64,000 bases of DNA from Pararhizobium sp. IMCC3301 (GTDB taxonomy: Bacteria; Pseudomonadota; Alphaproteobacteria; Rhizobiales; GCA-2746425): assembly GCF_030758315.1 (NCBI RefSeq), contig NZ_CP132336.1:868001-932000 (forward strand), in the 5' to 3' direction. Each line of letters opens with the position of its first letter. The stretch's first letter is position 1. Positions 41,801 to 47,439 of this stretch are shown here, piece after piece. The notes beneath the pieces were generated by a model. That model saw only the letters and a program-made list of their open reading frames with translations. It was not told the DNA's origin and made no database searches. The position numbers were made by a program, and so were the translations under genes.

Positions 41801-42543
41801 CAAATTTCACCAGGGCTCACGCCATCCTGATGCGAGTGTCAGGACGGCTGGTGGATTTTGCCGGGACCTGGGAGCGGGACCTTTATTTTATCACCCTGGC
41901 CATGCTGGAGGAAAAACAACAAACATTTGGGGAAATTCTGACAGATGGGGATAACGCACGGGCGATTGACGGCTTTTCCCAAGGCAGAGTTGCGACGCGT
42001 CGTCTCAAGGCGAATTTTCGGGAAGAACTCTTGACCTATTTCCCTTGCGATAGAGAAACAAGAAATATCCGCAACAATATTGCCCATTTCAACTTTCTGA
42101 AACCGGACATCCCTATTGATCTGACGCAACGGATCAATGAAACACGGCATCTGATGCGCTATGACCGCAAACTGAAAAATGCTGTCTCAAAAGCAATTGC
42201 CGATCTGGTACAGCGCGAGGGTCTTTATCTGACCTGGGAGATCGACGCCAACAACGGGCAAGATCGCTCCGAATGCAGTGTTCACGGCCTGAAACTGACT
42301 CAAATAGATAAAAAGACCATTCGTCATCTCGAGACCGTGGGGCACAAGGAACTCAAACCTCACGAGATCATCAAATATTACAATAAGAGAGAGAAAAAAC
42401 AGATCAAACGAGCCAAGCGAATTCGAGACTTGTTAAGCTCCAGCCGGAATGTGGAACCGACCGTCACGCCCGAATTGAAGGACATCACTACTGTACTGTT
42501 CGGTGGCTCGGCGTTGACAAAGAACAGTGGACCTGGAGGGTGA
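38851..42543 (+). CDS. cas13a: Cas13a (C2c2), type VI-A CRISPR effector RNase
   Basis: 1230 residues, within the usual Cas13a size. Two HEPN RNase motifs are intact: R492-H-G-T-F-H497 (in FAQCRHGTFHF) and R1074-N-N-I-A-H1079 (in RNIRNNIAHFNFL). They are about 580 residues apart, as in known Cas13a proteins. The N-terminus (RALIAAFISTIDKIYRKP; LRDGLGNACWPLV; RERLHPY) and the SSAGQAEIKRSEAFVRVW segment strongly resemble my recollection of Rhodobacter capsulatus Cas13a. Unlike that protein as I recall it, no S1-like C-terminal extension is seen. Cas13a processes pre-crRNA and, guided by crRNA, cleaves target RNA and then bystander RNA. No cas1/cas2 lies nearby. A matching array follows 100 bp downstream on the same strand. 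Confidence 0.93.
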   Translation: MKSNSFGRSFTDYPAQKRKLNPRSKTYPSADGYEYADFLNRDPRALIAAFISTIDKIYRKPGNGPATKKLFDLRDGLGNACWPLVRQRIGQAGNNADEFLNRWRERLHPYAEYQSERGGRSKKLNFAKPREHENVKGNWYETLMPVDDKGLPDHSGCAAAIDRHLFEHAARWDNEAGGARNQGLIAYQADSIEKSLPLDATGTRSVDWSAEDEERYLCKFRPAEAIIKAAKEAEREDRRANKRPARLKPRDAGIILFDGYASIFGDGHRPPPRLELEAQKGNAGLLALHRAVQAFYKRKIKMSLKGTQIPKDSESARIRKNAGSRRQLLSAALPQTTKQLFALLKQRHDNSNTNRMIRKGRLLYYCNYRGGAGRVDPGRLNYWKSSAGQAEIKRSEAFVRVWRSAISQGARTLRSLAKAPDYIKDITDQSSIESLRNERGGRKVPYFDSRHTFAKFRLIFGRAADSFPQPQSNPDQLAELLEQTMRSFAQCRHGTFHFSTRQGFVDVLKNQLIASGSKDGDPSENMPDQIAEIFRKVLNNDVRNRARRLIDNLEAVHLHCFAGPQQMSKIWSQLNQETDTDIVLPKFHNVLGHMENLGRTGKFIQCGQFRDLALPPKPNARALEDPATLCRYATLKYLFEGPFRRHLQTATAKRIDACIKEILKRGAARARKANASRVHKDLIESKAGGLPRPNGDGIASYFDRLDAEMATVMRVQKGYNPDPEAARQKSEYIVNFQRELICSLFLGYLSDEGLGWVTAIEPQTPLPDRPLSELPVPGEMQSDFQPWEPVFYFLLHLIPVDDLSLLMQQFRKWHMLSSASKAPVANRTKAATTDEDRMRYLLSLCIDMQSDKMDGAKTLLKTDDVRALFENTDDFDVMFGADDAAMQSTRRGLREILRFGDMTVLQPVFRKHKICNADVKAFLEAEKLTAQGLSTIAEQQKQREDLHEKATGNGSLSSDEVELYLDLVRKIAAHRRCAASVRLTNFTRAHAILMRVSGRLVDFAGTWERDLYFITLAMLEEKQQTFGEILTDGDNARAIDGFSQGRVATRRLKANFREELLTYFPCDRETRNIRNNIAHFNFLKPDIPIDLTQRINETRHLMRYDRKLKNAVSKAIADLVQREGLYLTWEIDANNGQDRSECSVHGLKLTQIDKKTIRHLETVGHKELKPHEIIKYYNKREKKQIKRAKRIRDLLSSSRNVEPTVTPELKDITTVLFGGSALTKNSGPGG

Positions 42544-42642
42544 AAAAGTAGAGCGTCAAGGGCTATTTTTAAGATTTTCAATCGGATTTTACAGCGATAA
42601 CTGTGAAAAAGCTTCTGTTTATCAGTCTTTTATGCTCACATC
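42544..42642 (+). promoter_or_regulatory. Array leader
   Basis: 99 bp, AT-rich compared with the flanks, between the cas13a stop and the first repeat. Position and base composition fit a CRISPR leader, which would hold the pre-crRNA promoter. There is no coding signal. Read-through from cas13a is an equally possible source of the crRNA. Confidence 0.5.
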
Positions 42643-42745
42643 AGGAGAGACCACTGCCAAAATGAAGGCAGACTGCACCTCCATTTGGTCCATTTCTTGC
42701 TCATTGGGAGGAGAAACCACTGCCAAAATGAAGCCAGATTGAACC
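42643..42745 (+). CRISPR. Minimal type VI-A CRISPR array: two repeats, one spacer
   Basis: Repeat 1 is 42643-42679 and repeat 2 is 42709-42745, each 37 nt, with start-to-start spacing of 66 nt and four differences. The single spacer is 42680-42708 (29 nt). The repeat contains CCACTGCCAAAATGAAGGCA, the Cas13a-type 5' handle: stem CTGCC/GGCAG around loop AAAATGAA, then GACTGCACC against the spacer. This matches the architecture I recall for R. capsulatus, with a covarying stem pair. Repeat 2 has GCCAG in place of GGCAG, breaking one stem pair, typical of a decayed terminal repeat. Orientation gives repeat-then-spacer crRNA on the plus strand, colinear with cas13a. Confidence 0.9.
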
Positions 42746-42937
42746 ATCCGCCGCCGTAGCTGGAGCCGTGGAAAAAGCGTCGCCGGACACGAGGGTTTGG
42801 GTGGTTCAAAAGGAGAGAACTGGCGCAGTTGAGAGGCCCGGATTCAAATTTCAGCCGGGGCGCTCGACCAAGCGTCCTGCGCTTATGCGCCGCCCCATCG
42901 GAGCCATGCGCGCAGCAAACTGCCGGGAGGTCGAATC
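42746..42937. other. Post-array spacer region, no gene recognised
   Basis: 192 bp between the array and the left tRNA-Leu repeat. No third repeat is found at the expected position near 42775. A stretch at about 42813-42877 looks like broken tRNA: a TGGCGCAGTTGAGAG D-arm-like piece is followed by GGATTCAAATTTC, a T-arm-like piece. This may be insertion-site debris. Confidence 0.35.
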
Positions 42938-42940
42938 TGG

Positions 42941-43022
42941 TGCGGGCGGGGGGAGTCGAACCCCCACGGCCTGGGGCCTCCGGATTTTAAGTCCGGTATG
43001 TCTACCATTCCATCACGCCCGC
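42941..43022 (-). tRNA. tRNA-Leu (TAA), left copy
   Basis: 82 nt. Acceptor stem GCGGGCG pairs with CGCCCGC; the D-loop contains GGAATGGTAGACA. The anticodon stem-loop is CCGGACTTAAAATCCGG with anticodon TAA, followed by the long variable arm typical of tRNA-Leu (GAGGCCCCAGGCC) and T-arm GGGGGTTCGACTCCCCC. No encoded CCA. It differs from the right copy by one base in the variable arm. Structure appears intact, so it may be functional. Confidence 0.92.
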
Positions 43023-43071
43023 ATGGCGCAAGCCGTAAACCGGCTGACGCAGCAATTCAGGAGTCTCGGAT

Positions 43072-43356
43072 CTATCCAACCGGCCCTGTGGCAATCGGCG
43101 GCTGGAAAGAATAGCCCATGTCCCAGGGGAAATAGATCCAGGTGCCCTGCGAGACCTCGGTGACAAAGGTATCGACCAGAGGCCGCCCGGCGGGCTTTGC
43201 ATAGACGGTGGCGAAATGCGCCTTGGGCAGCATGCCGCGCACCACCTGCGCCGTCTTGCCCGTATCGGTCAGATCGTCAATCACCAGAACGCTTGAGCCA
43301 TCGCCCGCCTCCAGATCGATCACCGCCTGGGAAACGCCTTTCAGCACTTGCAGGTC
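43072..43356 (-). pseudogene. gpt 3' fragment (xanthine phosphoribosyltransferase C-terminal half)
   Basis: Encodes residues about 79-169 of the intact gpt at 46087-46596 ([19 protein letters not shown]... to ATGPVG). The PRPP-binding [15 protein letters not shown] is retained but the N-terminal half and start are missing. The break falls at TGCAGGTC, where the sequence changes to a livM fragment on the opposite strand. It is a non-functional duplicate. Confidence 0.9.
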
Positions 43357-43722
43357 TTTATTCTTGGCTCAGCCATTTGCGGTATTGCAGGGGCGATGCT
43401 GGTTACGCTCGATGGCCAGTTTACGCCCGGTTCCTATCTGCCACTGCGCTTCACTTTCCTCATCTGGGTGATGGTGATTGTTGGCGGATCGGGAAACAAT
43501 ATGGGGTCGGTCCTCGGTGGCTTCCTCATCTGGTTCGTCTGGGTTCAGTCCGAATCCGCAGGCTTTGCCCTGATGGATGGTTTGTCCGGCCTGTTTGCAG
43601 AAGACAGTCCCATGCGTGGCAGGCTTGTTGAAGCAGCACCTCATCTTCGTCCCGTTCTCATGGGCCTTATATTGATACTCGCCCTGCGCTTTGCGCCAAA
43701 AGGCCTGATCCCGGAACGGTAA
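43351..43722 (+). pseudogene. livM C-terminal fragment (branched-chain amino acid permease)
   Basis: About 123 codons reading [16 protein letters not shown], then FTFLIWVMVIVGGSGNNMGS and ending LRFAPKGLIPER, the C-terminal third of an ABC permease of the LivM type. The N-terminal two thirds are absent. It is not a copy of the livM at the right end of this window, whose corresponding region differs in type. It begins exactly at the gpt breakpoint, so it was joined by recombination. Confidence 0.82.
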
Positions 43723-43840
43723 ATCCAAAGCTTCGTAATGACCAGCTGATGCTGCAAACAGAGTTTGCCGTTGAGATCGCCGGGTCCGCAATCCTTGGAC
43801 AGTCCATCTCAACGCTGCTGTGGCTTTCAGAGTACCCGTC
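43723..43840. other. Hairpin-forming debris between fragments
   Basis: CGTTGAGAT (43769-43777) and ATCTCAACG (43806-43814) form a perfect 9-bp stem, with GTCC/GGAC pairs inside. It could be a remnant terminator or transposon end. It does not satisfy the integron attC core consensus. No gene was seen. Confidence 0.3.
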
Positions 43841-43915
43841 ACTTGCCCGATGACCCCCTGTCGGCCTATTCGGCCTGTTTCACCGCCCTCGCCTCGCTCG
43901 CAGCCCTGCTGCCGC
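43841..43915 (+). pseudogene. MFS-gene 3' fragment
   Basis: About 75 nt aligning without gaps to 38523-38596 of the MFS gene, at roughly 80 percent identity by eye (encoded PDDPLSAYSACFTALASLAALLP against PDDRRPAYSAYFNALASPAALLP, compared piecewise). It is too short to be functional. The divergence means it came from a related strain or an old duplication rather than a recent copy. Confidence 0.5.
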
Positions 43916-44324
43916 ACGACCGCGTTAGCGATGAAATCTGAACAAAAGCGACAGGCCAGTTTCGCCCAAACGGGCCCTGATCAGACCCAAACCCCGATCA
44001 ATCCCGCCTTTGAGACCAGAATTCGCGTTGAGGGCGCGCGTCAGATGCCCGTATCACGGCGAAGCGGGTCCAATAGACTTAATTGGGGCACAAAACAGCA
44101 ACAAGATGCAGGAAAAGGCATTCCGCTTGGGGAATGTCGGTTGAAAAATTCAGATTTCAGGAACGTTCATGTTGCCGCTAAAGTGCAGACTGCGCCAAAA
44201 TCAAGACAGATGGCCGGTCGGACGGGGCTTGCTACCTTACGCGGCGTCGATTTAAATCGTGCGAATGGTTCGGCTGATTTCCGATGACAGCGCCCGTCTC
44301 TCTCAATGAAAGTATCGTATCGCT
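43916..44324. other. About 400 bp without a recognisable gene
   Basis: Short open frames exist, but none shows a start with ribosome binding site or family similarity. The last 60 bp should hold the promoter of the VWA gene. I see nothing further that I can support. Confidence 0.4.
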
Positions 44325-45044
44325 ATGAAAAAGACCGAACTTTTACGACAAGGCAAATCCGATCTTTCGGCTCGCCCGAAATCAAGCGGATCAGAAATTG
44401 ATGCATTTTTGAAGCGGGCCAAACAGCTTGCGCCGGTGCCGGATGCCGCACGTGGGCGGATGATGTTTGCCCTTGATGCGACCATGAGCCGACAGCCGAC
44501 ATGGGACATGGCTTGTGCTCTTCAAGGTGAGATGTTCTCGGCTGCTGCATCCGTGGGCGACCTCTCGGTGAAGTTGGTTTACTTCCGCGGCCTGCGGGAA
44601 TCCCGGACGTCTCGCTGGGTAAACAACGCAGAAAGCCTACGCGTTCTGATGGAAAAAATCGAATGCAGGGGCGGGCTGACGCAAATCGCAAGAGTCCTTT
44701 CGCATGCCAAGCGGGAATCCGAGAAACAACCTTTGGCGGCTTTGGTCTACGTCGGGGATTCAATGGAAGAAAACATTGATGAATTGTGCAAACTCGCCGG
44801 TGAACTGGGCCTGCGCGGCGTCAAGGCGTTTGTATTCCACGATGGCCGGGACAAGCATGCTGAAACTGCATTTCGCGAGATCGCGCGGTTGACAGGCGGC
44901 GCCTATTTGCCATTTGACAGAAACTCGGCCGCGGAATTGAAGGCGCTGCTCGTTGCTGTAGCTACGTATGCGGCAGGCGGTCGAAAGGCACTGGAAGCGG
45001 CCGACAACGCGACGGCGAGGCGGTTACTTGCGGATATGCGCTGA
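44325..45044 (+). CDS. VWA-like domain protein
   Basis: 239 residues with a von Willebrand A-like fold: a MFALDATMSRQPTWD beta1/MIDAS-like region (DATMSRQ in place of DxSxS), KLVYFRGLRESRTSRW, then ALVYVGDSMEENIDEL and GGAYLPFDRNSA. Alphaproteobacterial genomes carry it directly before a small DnaJ-domain gene, as here. The MIDAS is degenerate, so metal binding is uncertain. The stop overlaps the next start as TGATG. Function unknown; the pair suggests a chaperone-linked role. Confidence 0.72.
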   Translation: MKKTELLRQGKSDLSARPKSSGSEIDAFLKRAKQLAPVPDAARGRMMFALDATMSRQPTWDMACALQGEMFSAAASVGDLSVKLVYFRGLRESRTSRWVNNAESLRVLMEKIECRGGLTQIARVLSHAKRESEKQPLAALVYVGDSMEENIDELCKLAGELGLRGVKAFVFHDGRDKHAETAFREIARLTGGAYLPFDRNSAAELKALLVAVATYAAGGRKALEAADNATARRLLADMR

Positions 45045-45736
45045 TGCAACCGATACTGATTGTCGTCGCAAGTGCTGTCAGTTTTGCAATTGCTCTTTGG
45101 GCTGTTCGCAGCGTTCTGCGCTCAATTTTTCGCACAAAAGCTCAGAATTCACTGGGTGCTGTGCTGATCGCAGCCGGTATCTTGCTGTTATTTTTCCGCG
45201 CGGTCACGGTTGCAATTCCACTGATGATCCTTGGCACTGTATTGCTTTTGCGGAACAATGGAGGAAAGCCCAGAGGATCGACGACGCAAACATCCAAGGT
45301 GCGTTCAGCACATCTGGAAATGACCCTCGACCACGAGACCGGAACTATTGACGGACGGATAATAACCGGGACACGCCAAGGTCATATCCTGTCAAATCTC
45401 GCGCTGCACGAACTGCTAAAGTATCACGCCGAAATTCAGATAGATGAGGAATCGGTAAAGCTTTTCGAAACTTTCCTTGACAGCGCCCATCCGGACTGGC
45501 GCGATCAAGAGGACGAGAACGCAGCTCACGGCGAGGAGAAATCGCCGCTTTCGAGACAGTTGAGCCGGGATGAAGCGTACCAGTTGCTGGGTCTTGAGGC
45601 GGGATGCAGTGAAGAGGATATTCGAAAGGCATATCACCGACTCATCAAGCGGGTTCATCCTGACATAGGTGGTTCAGCCGCCCTTGCGGCCCAGATTACC
45701 GAAGCAAGAGATAGGCTCCTTGGCAACAGCCAGTAA
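45044..45736 (+). CDS. DnaJ-domain membrane protein
   Basis: 230 residues. Two N-terminal hydrophobic helices (about 3-22 and 40-67) precede a middle linker. A C-terminal J domain at about 170-228 reads SRDEAYQLLGLEAGCSEEDI and AYHRLIKRVHPDIGGS, with the HPD tripeptide intact. J domains stimulate a DnaK ATPase. It is translationally coupled to the VWA gene. The partner and substrate are unknown. Confidence 0.82.
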   Translation: MQPILIVVASAVSFAIALWAVRSVLRSIFRTKAQNSLGAVLIAAGILLLFFRAVTVAIPLMILGTVLLLRNNGGKPRGSTTQTSKVRSAHLEMTLDHETGTIDGRIITGTRQGHILSNLALHELLKYHAEIQIDEESVKLFETFLDSAHPDWRDQEDENAAHGEEKSPLSRQLSRDEAYQLLGLEAGCSEEDIRKAYHRLIKRVHPDIGGSAALAAQITEARDRLLGNSQ

Positions 45737-45946
45737 CTCGACTGAGCAGCCTATCGCCAGGCCTCATACCAAGGGCAAAATTGGGCTAGGCGTCCCATTG
45801 GGCCAACCAAAACCAAAAGTCCAAATCTTTCGTACTGCGGTCATCTGGGAAACAAAATGCTGCACGATGTGACAAATTGGGGGATGCCGATTTAATAATT
45901 ATACTTAAAGCACTGTTTTATAAGTATCATCTATATATTTCGATGG
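45737..45946. other. Intergenic region, no feature recognised
   Basis: 210 bp between the DnaJ-domain gene and the right tRNA-Leu copy, becoming AT-rich towards its end (45890-45940). It presumably includes the boundary of the inserted or duplicated segment. No gene, hairpin or terminator with a T-tract was found. Confidence 0.35.
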
Positions 45947-46371
45947 TGCGGGCGGGGGGAGTCGAACCCCCACGGCCTAGGGCCTCCGGATTTTAAGTCC
46001 GGTATGTCTACCATTCCATCACGCCCGCATGGCGCAAGCCGTAAACCGGCTGACGCTGCAATTCAAGAGTCTTAGGTTGAACCCCATTATCCAACCGGCC
46101 CTGTGGCAATCGGCGGCTGGAAAGTATAGCCCATGTCCCAGGGGAAATAGATCCAGGTGTCCTGCGAAACCTCGGTAACAAAGGTATCGATCAGCGGACG
46201 TCCGGCGGGCTTGGCATAGACGGTGGCGAAATGCGCCTTGGGCAGCATGCCGCGCACCACCTGCGCCGTTTTGCCGGTATCGGTCAGATCGTCGATCACC
46301 AGAACGCTTGAGCCATCGCCCGCCTCCAGATCGATCACCGTTTGGGAAACGCCTTTCAGCACCTGCAGATC
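45944..46371 (-). repeat. Right copy of the 0.42-kb direct repeat
   Basis: Direct-repeat partner of 42938-43356. It comprises tRNA-Leu and the 3' half of the intact gpt gene, and continues uninterrupted into the rest of gpt. This is therefore the ancestral arrangement, and the left copy is the derived one. Confidence 0.88.
45947..46028 (-). tRNA. tRNA-Leu (TAA), right copy
   Basis: 82 nt. Same acceptor, D, anticodon (TAA) and T-arm sequences as the left copy; the variable arm has CCCTAGG where the left has CCCCAGG. It lies 58 bp downstream of the intact gpt on the same strand. It is probably the original, essential copy. Confidence 0.92.
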
Positions 46372-46596
46372 CGACTGGTTCCTGTAGTCGTGATAGGAGG
46401 CAACGCAGACGGTTTCGATCATCCTGATATCCAGCTCGCGGCAGATGATCGCCGCCGGCACCAGGCCGCCACGGGTGATGCAGACAATGGCTTTCCACTC
46501 CCCCTTGGCCGCCAGCCGCCACGCCAGGGCGCGGGCATCGCGGTGAAACTGGTCCCAGGAAACCGGGAAGGCCTTGTCGGAATGCGGGCTGCTCAT
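46087..46596 (-). CDS. gpt: Xanthine phosphoribosyltransferase
   Basis: 169 residues. Salvages xanthine and guanine to XMP and GMP with PRPP. The PRPP motif is [13 protein letters not shown], and the N-terminal [20 protein letters not shown] with [12 protein letters not shown] is typical of alphaproteobacterial GPT. ATG at 46596, 12 bp from the stop of the CinA-like gene, so the two are likely cotranscribed. It is the complete parent of the fragment at 43072-43356. Confidence 0.92.
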   Translation of the reverse strand: MSSPHSDKAFPVSWDQFHRDARALAWRLAAKGEWKAIVCITRGGLVPAAIICRELDIRMIETVCVASYHDYRNQSDLQVLKGVSQTVIDLEAGDGSSVLVIDDLTDTGKTAQVVRGMLPKAHFATVYAKPAGRPLIDTFVTEVSQDTWIYFPWDMGYTFQPPIATGPVG

Positions 46597-46607
46597 AGTC
46601 TGGTCCT

Positions 46608-47354
46608 TTAGTCGGGTTTGCCGTTGCGGATATCGGCAAGAATGGTGTGAAGCTGGCGTGCCGCCTCGTCGAGGCGCACCGTATCGCGGCTGCGCAGCAC
46701 AAGGCTGGTGTGAAATTTGCCGTCGCGCTGATAGGGGTAACTGCCGATCGAGACATCCGGGAAGGCATCCTGCAGCGCTGAAAGCGGCTGCGCCACCGCG
46801 CCCTCGCCCATGCCTGCCTCAATGCTCTGCAAATGCATGGTCTGGCCACCTTTGAGGTGCGGTACCACATCATCCATCATCGCCTGCATGATCGCCGGCA
46901 CACCGGCCATGACGAACACATTGCCGATATGGAAACCCGGTGCCTTGGACACCGGATTGGCAATCAGCTCCGCGCCTTGCGGAATCCGCGCCATGCGCAG
47001 CCGGGCTTCGGTCAGATCGGCCTTTTCATAGCGCTCCAGCATGGTTTTGACAGCGCGCTCATCGACATCAATCGGCACATCGAAAGCGGCGGCGACACTG
47101 TCGGCGGTGATGTCATCATGGGTCGGGCCGATGCCGCCGGTGGTAAAAACATAGGTATAGCGCGCGCGCAACGCATTGAGCGCGTCGACAATGTCGGCCC
47201 GCACATCGCTGACAATGCGCACTTCCTTCAGATCAATCCCGGCGTCTGTCAGCCGGTCGGCGATATAGCCGATATTACGGTCCTTGGTGCGGCCCGACAG
47301 AATTTCGTCGCCAATCACCAGAACTGCTGCAGTGGAAATCTCGCCTTCGGCCAT
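46608..47354 (-). CDS. Competence/damage-inducible CinA N-terminal (MoCF-binding domain) protein
   Basis: 248 residues. The molybdopterin-binding-like fold of CinA is clear: [40 protein letters not shown] and [14 protein letters not shown]. The nicotinamide deamidase half of full CinA is absent, as usual for the short alphaproteobacterial form. Members may have pyrophosphatase activity on ADP-ribose-type compounds. The start at 47354 was chosen over a TTG at 47384. Confidence 0.88.
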   Translation of the reverse strand: MAEGEISTAAVLVIGDEILSGRTKDRNIGYIADRLTDAGIDLKEVRIVSDVRADIVDALNALRARYTYVFTTGGIGPTHDDITADSVAAAFDVPIDVDERAVKTMLERYEKADLTEARLRMARIPQGAELIANPVSKAPGFHIGNVFVMAGVPAIMQAMMDDVVPHLKGGQTMHLQSIEAGMGEGAVAQPLSALQDAFPDVSIGSYPYQRDGKFHTSLVLRSRDTVRLDEAARQLHTILADIRNGKPD

Positions 47355-47439
47355 GGGGTACCTGTTTTGCTGCGGCTTTGACAATATGTGCTGGCGCTGT
47401 CTATCTCACAGAGGAAATTCGGACAAGGTTTTGCTAAGT

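Larger units (their letters stand above)
42938..43356 (-). repeat. Left copy of a 0.42-kb direct repeat (tRNA-Leu + gpt 3' half)
   Basis: Matches the segment at 45944-46371 in the same orientation; the start points are 3006 bp apart. The tRNA portions differ at one position. The tRNA-to-gpt gap differs by about 9 bp of indel, and the gpt part is nearly identical with a few substitutions. The match ends at TGCAGGTC in this copy and TGCAGATC in the other. It is much longer than a usual integrase att core. Confidence 0.88.

Noticed and set aside
42775-42811. A third CRISPR repeat after repeat 2
   Set aside because: The 37 nt at the expected 66-nt period do not match. A fragment near 42809 (AAGGAGAGAACTG) resembles only the outer repeat end and is out of period.
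42941-43022. Left tRNA-Leu as a broken copy
   Set aside because: All stems pair, the anticodon loop is normal and the only difference from the right copy is one base in the variable arm.
43351-43722. livM fragment as a copy of the livM at the window's right end
   Set aside because: Both are LivM-type, but the overlapping conserved pieces differ in sequence (SAICGIAGAML against FAIGAMFAGFAG), so the fragment comes from a different paralogue.
43769-43814. Integron attC site
   Set aside because: The stem-loop is suggestive, but the GTTRRRY and RYYYAAC core boxes are not satisfied and no integrase is near.
43820-44287. A 155-codon ORF between the livM fragment and the VWA gene
   Set aside because: It starts with TTG/GTG-type codons, has no ribosome binding site and no recognisable domain, and crosses the MFS fragment in another frame.
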